This document shows positions 23,673-32,413 of a stretch of DNA of 40,918 nucleotides, one piece after another. The stretch comes from Candidatus Solincola daggyaiensis (GTDB taxonomy: Bacteria > Actinomycetota > Geothermincolia > Geothermincolales > RBG-13-55-18), in contig JACVJD010000018.1 in the NCBI GenBank assembly GCA_015711825.1, positions 1-40,918 of the forward strand. The letters run 5' to 3'. Both the position numbers and the translations under genes were made by a program. Position 1 is the first letter of the stretch, and each line of letters begins with the position of its first letter. Below the pieces are notes generated by a model, which was given only the letters and a program-made list of their open reading frames with translations, had not been told where the DNA came from and did no database searches.

Positions 23673-26600
23673 CTAGAAACCGGTTACGTCCGAACCTCCC
23701 TGACATGGGCCGAAGGAGCCCGAATAGTCGAAGTACATGGCCCTCTCGGCGAGCAAGGTGGGGGAGCCGTCGACGGAGGTAACGCGCATGGAGAACTCCA
23801 TGGACTCGCGCTCCAGGACCTGGTTGGCGAAGACGGTGGAGCGGGAAAGGGGCTCAAGCTCAAGGATCTGCGAAATCACCTCGCCGGTGGAGAGCACGTA
23901 ATCTATACGCGCCGCCGATGTCTCGGCGGAGGTGTTCTGGATGAGCAGCCAGGTCTCGAAGCGCGAGCCGGGGTTCCCCGTGTACCCTTCGGCGAAAAAG
24001 AACTGCGAGGCCGGCTGGGCGGCGCCGAGGCAGTTGTGCCCGCCCGTCCAAGCGCCGCGGTAGTCGAAATACATCGCCCGTTCCACCACCACCGGCAGGT
24101 CCGCATGCACGTGCGCGCTTACCATCTGCCCTTCGCCCACGTTGGCGTCGGCGCTCACCGTGGTGCGGCTGCGGGGGGCGGCGGTGTATTCAAATGGCCG
24201 GGTGCTCCCGTCGGGGAACATGTAGGTGACCGTGAAAGCCGCTGCCCTGTCGTTGCGGTTGGCCACCAGGATCCACTCGTCGAAGGGGCTGCCCTCCCAG
24301 CCCGTGTAGCCTTCCGCCAGGTACCAGTCGTTGGCGGCCGCCGTGGCCGCCACCCCGTTGTGCCCTCCCGGCCAGCGGTTGTTGTAGCTGAAATACATGG
24401 CCCTTTCCGCCACCAGGGGCTTGTCGGAGCGCAGCAGCGCGCTTACCTCCCTTCCCTCGCCCACCGCGGCGTCTACGCTGATGCTGAGGCGGCGCCGCGC
24501 GGGCACCAGGTACTGCAGGCGCTTTTCCTCGCCCGATGGGAAGAGATAGGCCGCCTCCACCACGGCGTCTTCCCCGCCGGGGTTGAGCAGAAGCAGCCAT
24601 TCCTCGAAGGGGCTGCCTGGCGTCCCCGTGAAGCCCTCCGCGAAGAAGAGCTCCAGGCTGGGCGAGGTGATCCCCATCACGTCGTCACCGCCCGTTATGC
24701 CTTGGTGCAGGTAGTACATGGAGCGTTCGCACACGAATCCCTCCTCGCCCTGCAGGATGGCCGCCACGCCGCTTTCCCCGGGCATCTCGGCGTTCACGTA
24801 AACGGTGCGGCGGCTGTGTGCGGGCAGGAAATGCTCGAACTCCTTTTGCTCTCCCCCCTCGGTGAGGTAGGTTACGGTAACCGCCATGTCGTCGTCGCCC
24901 ATGTTGCTCATGAGGATATATTCGTCAAAACCGGGTTGCGTGCTGCCCTCCGCGAAATACCATGTCTTCGGCAGGTCCGCGGAGGAGGCGTTGGCGCAGC
25001 TCGCCTCGAGCGGCGGCAGGCCCTGTGCCTCGGCCACGGCTACGTTGCGGACGGTGGCGCCCAGGGGCAGGTGGTTCCCTACCTGCACCGTGAAGCTGAC
25101 CACGGCCTCCGCGCCGGGAGCTATAACCCCGGGCGCCTCTCCGGGGGAGTTCACCGCCACCCCCCCCGCCAGGGGGGTGGTCCCGCTCACGTCTTCCACC
25201 GGCCCGCCGTTGAGGGTGGTGGTGAGGGGCACGTAGCCGGTGTACGCGGGCACCGCATCCGTGATCCTGGCTCCGGTGGCCGCCGCGTTGCCGCGGTTGC
25301 GCAAACGCAGGGTGTAGGTGATCACCGAGCCCCTGGTCACCTCCCCGGTCGGGCTGGGATATTTTTCTAACTCCAGGGCCGGCGTGGAGGCGGCCACCTT
25401 GTTCACCGTTTGCGCGGTGACGCCGGCGGCCTGTTCGTCGCAGGTCGCGGTCGCCTGGTTGGTTATCTCCGCGCCGCCGGGAGTGGCGTTCGCAACCCTG
25501 ACCTTGAAGACGGCGGTGGCGGACTTTCCGGGGGATATGACTCCCGGGGGATCGCCGGGGGAGTTCACGCTCATCCCGCTCTGCAGGGGGCTGTTGCCGC
25601 CGCTATCGGGCACGGGAGCGCCGTTCAGGGTGGTGGAGCCCGCGACGTAGGAAGTATGTTCCGGAACGGCGTCGGTGAGGAGCGTACCGGTGGCGGTTCC
25701 GCTGCCGTGGTTGGATAGCGTAAGGGTGTAGGTGATCTCCGCGCCCGTCTTCACCTCGCCCGAAGGCTGGGCGGCCTTGGCGAGGGAGAGTACGGGGTCG
25801 AGGGAGGACATGTAGCCGATGGCGTAGTTGGTGGAGGGGGTGTTGGTCCTTCCCGAAAACCACATCTTGCAGCGGGAGGGCTCGCCATGGCCGTCGAATG
25901 CGCTCGCGCTGTAGAGCACGCTGGGGGTGTAGGTGCGGACGTCCCTCCAGGCCACCCCGTCGCTTACGTGGATCAGGGGGTTGTCGGGGTCGCGGGTCCA
26001 GGTGATGCCGTCGGGCGAGGTGGCGTGACCTATGCCCTGGTTGGCCCCGCCCGCGGGTCCGCTGCCGGAATACCACAGGTGCCAAACCCCCTCGAGATCG
26101 GGTATCACCGCGCCGAAGGTGGCGTAATCGCTGTCCCAGTCACCGGGGTTCCCGTGGTCGAAGACGGGGGCGTCCTCGTAGGGCGGCTGGTGGTAGCGTA
26201 TCCAGTGGGCGCCGTCGCTGCTGTAGGCCAGCCCTATCACCTCCTGGCCCCCGGTGGTGGCGTCGTAGTACATGGCGAAGGAGTAATCGAAGGGACGGGA
26301 CCCGGTATTGGAGGCGGAGGGGTTGTGGTGCACCGATACCGGCCCGTAGGTGCCCCGCTTCCAGTCCGTGCCGGAGATGCCGGAGATAAGGGGATAGGTG
26401 GAGTCCTGGGTGACGGCCTGGTCGTTCACCCAGTTGACTCCGTCCACGGAGTCGGCCGTGCGCATATTGCCGATGGTGTAGTCCATGACCCCGTTCCAGT
26501 ACCATATCTTGTAATAATAGGGGCCGGCTCCGAAACCGCCCGGGATATAGAGGACCTGGGCATGATATCCGCCGGAAACGATGCCCTGCATCTCTTCCGG

Positions 26601-26987
26601 AGCCGACCAGTTGACGCCGTCGTCGGAGTAGGACACCGCCTGGTTGTGGGTCGCCCCCGCGGCCGTCTCGTGTCCCCCATACCACATCTTGTAATGATAT
26701 GAAGCCCCATGCCCGGAGAACCTGTCGGGGTCGTAGAGGACGCATGGGTAGTAGGCGCGGTGATCCGCGGGGTCGTAAACGGGGTTTGCGGCATGCTCGT
26801 GCCAGGAGATATCGGCCGCGGCGGCCTTGAACCCCACCCCGGCGGCCAGGGCGATGGCCAGGGCGGCCATGATGCAGAAGGATGAGGCGGCAAAGCCGAC
26901 GCGGCCTTTAGCGGGAAACCCCCTTGCCGTCTTTCCCTGTATACGGCTCGAAAACACCTTAGGCCACGCGTTCCCGGTCATCGCCAC
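23673..26987 (-). CDS. exported beta-propeller/DUF11 protein with four WYFAEG repeats
   Basis: About 1104 residues. A long positively charged N terminus is followed by a hydrophobic signal segment (FCIMAALAIALAAGVGF). Next comes a region (about 26850-25810) with five spaced motifs of the YKMWYGG / WHLWYSG / CKMWFSG type, like a five-bladed GH43/GH32-type propeller. Two DUF11 domains (about 25800-24990, each with EITYTLTLSNHG-like and ITDAVP elements) lead to four C-terminal repeats. The start is uncertain: I take the GTG at 26987 behind AAGGGGG. A GTG at 27077 and an ATG at 26981 are alternatives. It is probably a surface protein binding or cutting polysaccharide. The stop is 12 bases from the converging reductase gene. 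Confidence 0.8.
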   Translation of the reverse strand: MAMTGNAWPKVFSSRIQGKTARGFPAKGRVGFAASSFCIMAALAIALAAGVGFKAAAADISWHEHAANPVYDPADHRAYYPCVLYDPDRFSGHGASYHYKMWYGGHETAAGATHNQAVSYSDDGVNWSAPEEMQGIVSGGYHAQVLYIPGGFGAGPYYYKIWYWNGVMDYTIGNMRTADSVDGVNWVNDQAVTQDSTYPLISGISGTDWKRGTYGPVSVHHNPSASNTGSRPFDYSFAMYYDATTGGQEVIGLAYSSDGAHWIRYHQPPYEDAPVFDHGNPGDWDSDYATFGAVIPDLEGVWHLWYSGSGPAGGANQGIGHATSPDGITWTRDPDNPLIHVSDGVAWRDVRTYTPSVLYSASAFDGHGEPSRCKMWFSGRTNTPSTNYAIGYMSSLDPVLSLAKAAQPSGEVKTGAEITYTLTLSNHGSGTATGTLLTDAVPEHTSYVAGSTTLNGAPVPDSGGNSPLQSGMSVNSPGDPPGVISPGKSATAVFKVRVANATPGGAEITNQATATCDEQAAGVTAQTVNKVAASTPALELEKYPSPTGEVTRGSVITYTLRLRNRGNAAATGARITDAVPAYTGYVPLTTTLNGGPVEDVSGTTPLAGGVAVNSPGEAPGVIAPGAEAVVSFTVQVGNHLPLGATVRNVAVAEAQGLPPLEASCANASSADLPKTWYFAEGSTQPGFDEYILMSNMGDDDMAVTVTYLTEGGEQKEFEHFLPAHSRRTVYVNAEMPGESGVAAILQGEEGFVCERSMYYLHQGITGGDDVMGITSPSLELFFAEGFTGTPGSPFEEWLLLLNPGGEDAVVEAAYLFPSGEEKRLQYLVPARRRLSISVDAAVGEGREVSALLRSDKPLVAERAMYFSYNNRWPGGHNGVAATAAANDWYLAEGYTGWEGSPFDEWILVANRNDRAAAFTVTYMFPDGSTRPFEYTAAPRSRTTVSADANVGEGQMVSAHVHADLPVVVERAMYFDYRGAWTGGHNCLGAAQPASQFFFAEGYTGNPGSRFETWLLIQNTSAETSAARIDYVLSTGEVISQILELEPLSRSTVFANQVLERESMEFSMRVTSVDGSPTLLAERAMYFDYSGSFGPCQGGSDVTGF
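23676..24962 (-). repeat. four WYFAEG-type repeats (propeller/DUF11 protein)
   Basis: Units begin, on the minus strand, at 24962 (WYFAEGSTQPGFDEYIL), 24650 (LFFAEGFTGTPGSPF), 24326 (WYLAEGYTGWEGSPF) and 24002 (FFFAEGYTGNPGSRF). Three of them have a GSPF/GSRF insertion lacking in the other two proteins. Confidence 0.85.
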
Positions 26988-27592
26988 GGGCAACCCCCTT
27001 CTTCTTTTCCCGCAGGGTCGCTGCGGGGGGCGGCTTCCATGCCGCGAACCGTCTTTCCGCACATGTTTCCCACTCACCCTTTGCTTCCCTGTCCGAAAAG
27101 GGCGCCGCTCTTTGCGGCCGTCAACCTTTACGGCCGGCCGTCACCATGACTCTTCGTTGCGAAACTTCGTTACGAAACGCGGGTTTTCCTCCCGTGGCGA
27201 GCACTAGAGGAAGTCGCCGTCGCCAAGCCACATGCTTTTTACCGGCCCCCTATCTCGCCTCCTTCCGGCTTTTCTCCAAACCTCCTGGTAAAGAGACACA
27301 AACATATAAATATATATCGAGAAAAAAGGGAAACCAGGGCATTCGGTTCCTTAAACGGCTTCCAAGGGGAGAGAAGCGGTCAAATAGGATGGAAAACGGC
27401 GTGGGGAAGCAGGGACGGCGGCGCCACTCAAGGTCGCCGCGCCGGTCTATTGGACGGTCGATCATATAGGATCGATATAGGATCGCTCTTGGCGGCGAAA
27501 TGCGGGCGGGGACGCTGAACGAGGGGTTTTCCTGCTATCATAGTCATAGCTTCCGTAAGGCAGTGGGCAAGGAAGGCGCGGAGGAGGCGGAG
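26988..27592. other. divergent intergenic region between two exported-protein genes
   Basis: About 600 bp. The part to 27077 may code for an extended N terminus of the minus-strand gene. A strongly AT-rich island at 27300-27330 (ATATAAATATATAT-type) is the likely promoter area for the minus gene. For the plus gene, TTGGAC (27450-27455) with GATATA (27474-27479) at 18 bp is a weak promoter candidate. A tandem repeat overlaps it. Confidence 0.4.
27464..27485 (+). repeat. tandem 11-bp direct repeat over a candidate promoter
   Basis: ATATAGGATCG occurs twice without interruption, at 27464-27474 and 27475-27485. The 11-bp period is about one helical turn, so both copies face the same side of the DNA, as expected for cooperative regulator binding. 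The start codon of the exported repeat protein is 107 bases downstream. Confidence 0.5.
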
Positions 27593-29038
27593 ATGAGGGT
27601 TTTTCGCCCGGCGACCGGAGTGTTGGCGATAATCGTCATCACGGTCGCGTTTTTTCCCGGCTTTGCGGGCCGACCCGTGGTGGCCGCTTCCCCGAGGTCG
27701 CACGGGTTTGAAAGCGCCGCTGCGGAGCTTCCCACGCGATGGTATTTCGCCGAGGGCACCACGCGCGAGGGGTTCTTCGAGTATATATCCTTACAGAACC
27801 CGGGAACCGAGGCGGTGAAGGTCCGTATCACATACATGACCAACGACGGCCCCATCGGGCCCTTCGAGCACCTCGTCCCTCCCGTATCCCGCGGCACCGT
27901 TTTCGTGAACGGGTACCTTGAACCGGGCCTCGACGTGTCCGTGGCGGTGGAGGGCGACAAGGGCGTGGTGGCCGAACGCCCCATGTATTTCGTCTATAAG
28001 GGCGTCTGGGAGGGGGGACACGTCTCCAAGGGGGTCAATGAGCCCCAACGCACCTGGTATTTCGCGGAGGGGACCACCAGGCCCGGGTTCGATGAGTGGC
28101 TGTGCCTACAAAACCCCCAGGAAGCGGAACAGCGGGTAACGGTGACCTTTTATACCCCCGGGTACGTGGACTCCAAGACCTATCGCATAGCGGCGCGCCA
28201 TCGCTTCACCCTGGACATCAACCGAGAGGTGGCGGAACTGTGGCCCGACCATCCTCACCAGGACGTGAGCCTGAAGGTGGAGGCCGAGGAGGGCGTTATC
28301 GCCGAGCGTCCCATGTACTTCGATTACAAGGGAAGCTGGCGGGGGGGAGACATCGTCATGGGCCAGACCGAGCCGGGAAGGGAATGGTACCTGGCCGAGG
28401 GCTACTGCGAATGGAATTTCGAGACCTGGCTTTGTTTCCTGAATCCCAACCTGGAGGAAGCGCATATCACCTTGAACTACCGCCGCGGAGACGGGGCAGC
28501 CCTGCCCTCCCAAAGGTTCGAGGTCCCGGGTTACTCCCGCTTCACCCTTTACGTGAACGAGGTGGTGGGCAAGGGAGAGTTCTCCTTCCACGTGACCTCC
28601 GATCAGGACATCGTGGTGGAGAGGCCCATGTATTTCAATTACCGCTATACATGGACGGGCGGCCATGACAACACCGCCGTCTCCCGCGCCGCCCCGGAAT
28701 GGTACCTGGCGGAGGGGTCCACCCGAAGGGGCATGGAGACCTATTTGTGCGTGCTGAATCCTCTGGACGTGGGGCAGAGGGTGATCGTGGAGTATCTCAT
28801 GGAGGAGGGAGGATACATGGAGGTGGAGTTCCCCGTCCCGCCCCGTTCCCGCTATACGCGCAACGTCAACGCCGACCTGGGTGACGGGCATGACGTCTCC
28901 TTCCGCGTCAAGGCCCTCAAGGACACCGACCCGGTGGAGCCGGGCGAGGTGGTGGTGGAGCGCCCCATGTATTTCCTTTACGGTGGGACCATAGCGGGGG
29001 GGCACGTCACCTCCGGCTACCCCGAGGTCTCGCCCTGA
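27593..29038 (+). CDS. exported protein built only of four WYFAEG repeats
   Basis: 481 residues. A signal peptide (MRVFRPATGVLAIIVITVAFF, cleavage probably near PVVAAS) is followed by four tandem repeats filling the rest: WYFAEGTTREGFFEYI, WYFAEGTTRPGFDEWL, WYLAEGYCEWNFETWL and WYLAEGSTRRGMETYL. Each ends with a (V/I)(A/V)ERPMYFxYxGxWxGG element. No catalytic domain is present, so the repeat itself may be a structural or binding unit of the cell surface. The ATG at 27593 follows GGAGGAGG; the frame opens upstream at 27500, but that part is not signal-like. No anchor motif is seen. Confidence 0.85.
   Translation: MRVFRPATGVLAIIVITVAFFPGFAGRPVVAASPRSHGFESAAAELPTRWYFAEGTTREGFFEYISLQNPGTEAVKVRITYMTNDGPIGPFEHLVPPVSRGTVFVNGYLEPGLDVSVAVEGDKGVVAERPMYFVYKGVWEGGHVSKGVNEPQRTWYFAEGTTRPGFDEWLCLQNPQEAEQRVTVTFYTPGYVDSKTYRIAARHRFTLDINREVAELWPDHPHQDVSLKVEAEEGVIAERPMYFDYKGSWRGGDIVMGQTEPGREWYLAEGYCEWNFETWLCFLNPNLEEAHITLNYRRGDGAALPSQRFEVPGYSRFTLYVNEVVGKGEFSFHVTSDQDIVVERPMYFNYRYTWTGGHDNTAVSRAAPEWYLAEGSTRRGMETYLCVLNPLDVGQRVIVEYLMEEGGYMEVEFPVPPRSRYTRNVNADLGDGHDVSFRVKALKDTDPVEPGEVVVERPMYFLYGGTIAGGHVTSGYPEVSP
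27740..29035 (+). repeat. four WYFAEG-type repeats (repeat-only protein)
   Basis: Units begin at 27740, 28055, 28385 and 28700, spaced by 315, 330 and 315 bases. These have PMYF where the other two proteins mostly have AMYF, so this set forms its own subgroup. Confidence 0.85.
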
Positions 29039-29123
29039 AAAACGAGAGACCCCTTTCGCTGGTCCCGTAAAGCGGGCTGGTTCGATGGAGGGAAGGGGGG
29101 GCGACCCCTAAGGCTCGGAGTAT

Positions 29124-29151
29124 TTGCCACCCCCGCGCCTTTTGGGATAAT
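29124..29151 (+). promoter_or_regulatory. candidate promoter of the ATP-grasp acyl-CoA synthetase subunit
   Basis: TTGCCA (29124-29129) and GATAAT (29146-29151) with a 16-bp spacer each match the consensus at five of six bases. The ATG is 50 bases downstream. Confidence 0.45.
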
Positions 29152-29200
29152 ATTTCATGGCGTAACCGCAGGCGGAGCTTTAGGTAATACGGAGGAAACC

Positions 29201-29887
29201 ATGGGAATAATCGACGAGGCATTGGCGAAGGGCCAGAGGGCTCTCTCGGAATACCAGGCCAAGCTCTTCCTCAAGGAGCGCAATATCCCCGTCACCAGGG
29301 AGGAGCTGGTGCTGGGGGAGGAAGAGGCCATAGCGGCGGCGGAAAAGCTCGGCTATCCCGTGGTTCTCAAGGCCTGCGGCCCCGAGATCGCGCACAAGAC
29401 GGAACGCGACCTGGTGCAGGTGGGGCTGGACGGTCCCGAGGAGGTCAAAAGGGCCTACCAGACCATCATCGAGAACCTGGGGGGAGACCCCTATGACGGG
29501 GTGCTGGTGCAGGAGATGATCAAGGGCGAGCGCGAGCTGGTGGTGGGGCTGGTGAGGGATCCCCAATTCGGGCCCTGCGTGATGTTCGGGCTGGGCGGTA
29601 TCTTCACCGAGGTGCTCAAGGACACCTCCTTCCGCGTGGCTCCCATCGAGAAATACGACGCCCTGCAGATGATGGAGGAGATCAAGAGCAAGGCCATCCT
29701 CGGCCCCTTCCGCGGCAAGGAGGCGGTGGACCGCGATCTATTGGCCGACATCCTCATAGCCGTGGGCGACATCGGCATGGAGTTCGACGCCGTGAAGGAG
29801 ATCGACATGAACCCGGTGATCATCCAGGGCTCCAAGCCGGTGGTGGTGGACTCCCTAATCGTTCTGGGGAACGGATCCGCCGCTTGA
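29201..29887 (+). CDS. acetate/acyl-CoA ligase (ADP-forming), ATP-grasp beta subunit
   Basis: 228 residues with an ATP-grasp fold: ALSEYQAKLFLKERNIPV at the N terminus, YPVVLKACGPEIAHKTE (lysine and the conserved HK pair), DGVLVQEMIKGERELVVGLVRDPQFGP, and MFGLGGIFTEVLKD. This is the small subunit of ADP-forming acyl-CoA synthetases, which make ATP from acyl-CoA, ADP and phosphate. The large CoA-binding subunit carrying the phosphohistidine is absent from the window, so it must be elsewhere or replaced. It has a good GGAGG site and its own candidate promoter, and seems monocistronic. Confidence 0.88.
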   Translation: MGIIDEALAKGQRALSEYQAKLFLKERNIPVTREELVLGEEEAIAAAEKLGYPVVLKACGPEIAHKTERDLVQVGLDGPEEVKRAYQTIIENLGGDPYDGVLVQEMIKGERELVVGLVRDPQFGPCVMFGLGGIFTEVLKDTSFRVAPIEKYDALQMMEEIKSKAILGPFRGKEAVDRDLLADILIAVGDIGMEFDAVKEIDMNPVIIQGSKPVVVDSLIVLGNGSAA

Positions 29888-30224
29888 AGAGCGGGACGAA
29901 AAAGCGGAGGCGGCGGGCTTTAGCCTGAACAAACGGGCCCTACCCTTGTTTTTCGTAAAACCCTTGGTGTCGTGGATAATGGATGTCTTTACCTTTTCGA
30001 CGACCGCGCCTCATCCCGACCCGAGTTGGCCGGTGTCTCATGCTCCGATCCCAAGGGGGACGGTGGCATGAAGCGGGAGGGAAAAACGCGCTCCCGCTCG
30101 AATGGCTTAAAGACGGTCGCGGTTGAGTACCCTCAGGTGGTGTAGAGGGATAGGGCGAAAAAAGAACCTCCCGCGGGATGCCGGGCCGCGAGCGAAACGG
30201 AGGACGGTCATTCCGGAACGGTGA
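29888..30224. other. gap between convergent CoA genes
   Basis: About 340 bp with no supported gene. No convincing terminator for the upstream plus-strand gene was found; a short GGC/GCC hairpin near 29916 is too weak. The end of the stretch adjoins the minus-strand terminator. Confidence 0.3.
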
Positions 30225-30257
30225 AAGGAACACAAAGGGGGCGCGTTACGCGCCCCT
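30225..30257 (-). terminator. terminator of the CoA-transferase operon
   Basis: Stem CGCGCCCC (30249-30256) with GGGGCGCG (30238-30245), loop TTA. In the minus-strand transcript it is followed by a T-rich CTTTGTGTTCCTTT. It lies about 45 bases after the stop of the second subunit. Confidence 0.7.
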
Positions 30258-30302
30258 CCTCACACACTCCTGTTGACGGAACGGAAAGCCCCGGTGCGGC
30301 CG

Positions 30303-31070
30303 TCAGCGCCCGATGATATAGCGGTTGGGATCGACCTCGTCGCGCAGGAGGTGAAGCTCTTCCTCCGTGGGCTCGGGGGTTTCCACCACCTCGGGGGCCT
30401 TGAGCAGCTCGAAGCCGGTGTTCTCCTGCACCTCGTCGAAGGTGTAGCCCTTGTGGATGGACTCCACGCGCATGCGCTTGCTCTCGGGATCGTATCCCAT
30501 CACCGCCATGTTGGTGATCACCTTGTGGGGGCCGGTGTCGGCGGGGAGGCCGGCCGCCTCACGCGCCCCCGGCCCGTCCAGATATCCGGGGGTGGTGATA
30601 AAGCTCACCCTCTCCACGAAGCGACGCGCGTCCTGGGGTGTGATTACCATTATTTTCCATGCCATGGAGCCGAAGTCGTTGGCGCCGCCGGAGCCGGGGA
30701 AGCGCACCTTGGGCTTCTCCCAGTCCCCGATGACGGTGGAGTTGATGTTGCCGTACATGTCGATCTGGGCGCCCCCCAGGAAACAGTAGTCCACCATGCC
30801 CCGGGAGATGGTCTCCATGACCTCGCACATGCCGCTGGCCATCACCGCCTTGTAATAGGTGCGGGAATCGCCCACCGAGATGGGCATGGTGGGGAGCAAG
30901 GGCGCGATGCCTCCCGCCTCGAAGATGATCACCAGGTTGGGGGCGTAGGCCTTCTGCGCCAGCATGGCGGCGGCGCACGGGGCGCCGGTGCCCACGGCCA
31001 CCGCCGCGCCGTCCTCCAGGTTGCGGGCGGCGGCGCATATCATGAGCTCCATGGTGTTGTATTCGGTCAT
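30303..31070 (-). CDS. CoA-transferase subunit B (glutaconate CoA-transferase GctB-like)
   Basis: 255 residues of the family I CoA-transferase beta subunit. The glutamate used for the CoA-thioester intermediate in GctB is matched by the E of IIFEAGGIAPLLP. SRGMVDYCFLGGAQIDMYGNINST and GSGGANDFGS are family signatures. The ATG at 31070 lies behind GGGAGGGGG, two bases after the A subunit stop. Some paralogues of this fold (IpdAB) are hydrolases that open steroid rings, so transferase activity is probable but not certain. The acid it activates is unknown. Confidence 0.88.
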   Translation of the reverse strand: MTEYNTMELMICAAARNLEDGAAVAVGTGAPCAAAMLAQKAYAPNLVIIFEAGGIAPLLPTMPISVGDSRTYYKAVMASGMCEVMETISRGMVDYCFLGGAQIDMYGNINSTVIGDWEKPKVRFPGSGGANDFGSMAWKIMVITPQDARRFVERVSFITTPGYLDGPGAREAAGLPADTGPHKVITNMAVMGYDPESKRMRVESIHKGYTFDEVQENTGFELLKAPEVVETPEPTEEELHLLRDEVDPNRYIIGR

Positions 31071-31072
31071 CT

Positions 31073-32071
31073 CTACCCCCTCCCGTCCACGTCGATGAGG
31101 TGCTCTATGGCGCGCAGCTCGTTTATCCTCTCCAGGCCTCCGCAAAGCTCCAGGTACTGGTTGAAGTCACGGGTGCGGTATATGTATTTGTCCAGGAACT
31201 GCTTGAACTCCTCGGGGTCCTTCTCCACGTTGAGCCACAGCCTCAAGTGCTCCTCGTCCGAGAAGTACTCGTAGGGCATGTTGCCCGGGTAGCTCCCGAA
31301 GGGCACCTCGCACACCGCGTCCACCAGGTAGTAGGGGATGAGGGTGGAGGTGGGGTCGGAGCGTATCTCCTCGTTGGGGATCAAGCGCTCGGTGGTGATG
31401 ATGAGGCGCTTGGATGCCCGCGCCAGCTCCAGGTCGGCAACGGAAATGCCCTTGATGCGGCAGTTGCCGTAGATGTCCGCCTCGTGCACGTGGATGGCGG
31501 AGACGTCCGGCCACAGGGCGGGGTAGAGCACGTAGTTCTCCCCCGTGAAGGGGCACTTCACCACCTTGGCGGCGCTGTGCTTGAAGGTGTCGGTGCCCAT
31601 CATGTTGCGCGCGGGCATGAAGGACACGCCGGCCGCGGCCGCCTTGAGACGGCAGGCCATGCCGTAGTTGGTCCACTCGCATGACTGCACCTTGCCGCTC
31701 TCCATATAGCGGCGAGCGTTGGGGGAAAGGCCTCGCGCCTCCAGCCCGATGATGTAGGCGATGTCGCAGCGGTTGAAGACCTCACCGGCGGCCAGGATCT
31801 GGAAGTCGTGGGTGGAAGTGTGTCCGGCGAAGGCCAGGTTCTTCTTGCGCTGCCTCACGATCTCGTGGCATACGGCGGTGGGTATGCGGTTGGCCCCGAA
31901 ACCGCCGATGGCGAGGTAGTCGCCGTCGTGGACGAATCTTCCCACCGCCTCGCTGACGGTCATCACCTTGCTGACCATGGCCCTGGTCTTGGCGCGGAAA
32001 AACTCCCGGGCCTTGTCGGCGTCGGGATCCATAAAGAGGGGGCCGGTTCCTTCTGCGACGACTTCAAACAT
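31073..32071 (-). CDS. CoA-transferase subunit A (glutaconate CoA-transferase GctA-like)
   Basis: 332 residues of the alpha subunit: VSEAVGRFVHDGDYLAIGGFGANRIPTAV near the N terminus, VKCPFTGENYVLYPALWPDVSAIHVHEAD in the middle, and LIITTERLIPNEEIR. The start at 32071 follows GAGGGAGG; a frame extension to 32098 has no ribosome binding site. It pairs with the B subunit in a two-gene operon that has its own candidate promoter and terminator. IpdA-like hydrolases look similar, so the reaction (CoA transfer or CoA-ester hydrolysis) stays open. Confidence 0.88.
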   Translation of the reverse strand: MFEVVAEGTGPLFMDPDADKAREFFRAKTRAMVSKVMTVSEAVGRFVHDGDYLAIGGFGANRIPTAVCHEIVRQRKKNLAFAGHTSTHDFQILAAGEVFNRCDIAYIIGLEARGLSPNARRYMESGKVQSCEWTNYGMACRLKAAAAGVSFMPARNMMGTDTFKHSAAKVVKCPFTGENYVLYPALWPDVSAIHVHEADIYGNCRIKGISVADLELARASKRLIITTERLIPNEEIRSDPTSTLIPYYLVDAVCEVPFGSYPGNMPYEYFSDEEHLRLWLNVEKDPEEFKQFLDKYIYRTRDFNQYLELCGGLERINELRAIEHLIDVDGRG

Positions 32072-32122
32072 ACTCTTCCCTCCCTCGTCGTTGTGCAAGG
32101 AATATCCCGCAGGTTGATATGT

Positions 32123-32151
32123 AGGATATCATCTAGCAATTTGACTGGCAA
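32123..32151 (-). promoter_or_regulatory. candidate promoter of the CoA-transferase operon
   Basis: On the minus strand, TTGCCA (32151-32146) and TATCCT (32128-32123) are separated by exactly 17 bases, about 52 bases upstream of the subunit A start. Confidence 0.5.
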
Positions 32152-32166
32152 ACTATTAAGGAGCAC

Positions 32167-32195
32167 TTGTCATTTCGTCTCGCGGCATGTTTAAT
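32167..32195 (+). promoter_or_regulatory. candidate promoter of the AMP-forming acyl-CoA synthetase
   Basis: TTGTCA (32167-32172) and TTTAAT (32190-32195) have a 17-bp spacer. It lies nearly back-to-back with the CoA-transferase promoter, so the two operons may share regulation. The start codon is 219 bases downstream, leaving a long leader. Confidence 0.4.
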
Positions 32196-32413
32196 AAATC
32201 CTTAAAAGGGGATACTCCATAGCAAAGAAAGCACATTACGCGGCAGGATAGAAGCACTTTCGCTGCGGCGCACGTTCCCTAGTCGCACCAACGCACACGG
32301 CCTTCAGGAACCACCTTCGCTACACCGTCATATGGTATTTCATGACTTCGAGGCCGCCCGACATGGAAGGCAGGCAGGGAGAACGCGGAAGCGTGACGAA
32401 AGGGGGAGCGAGG

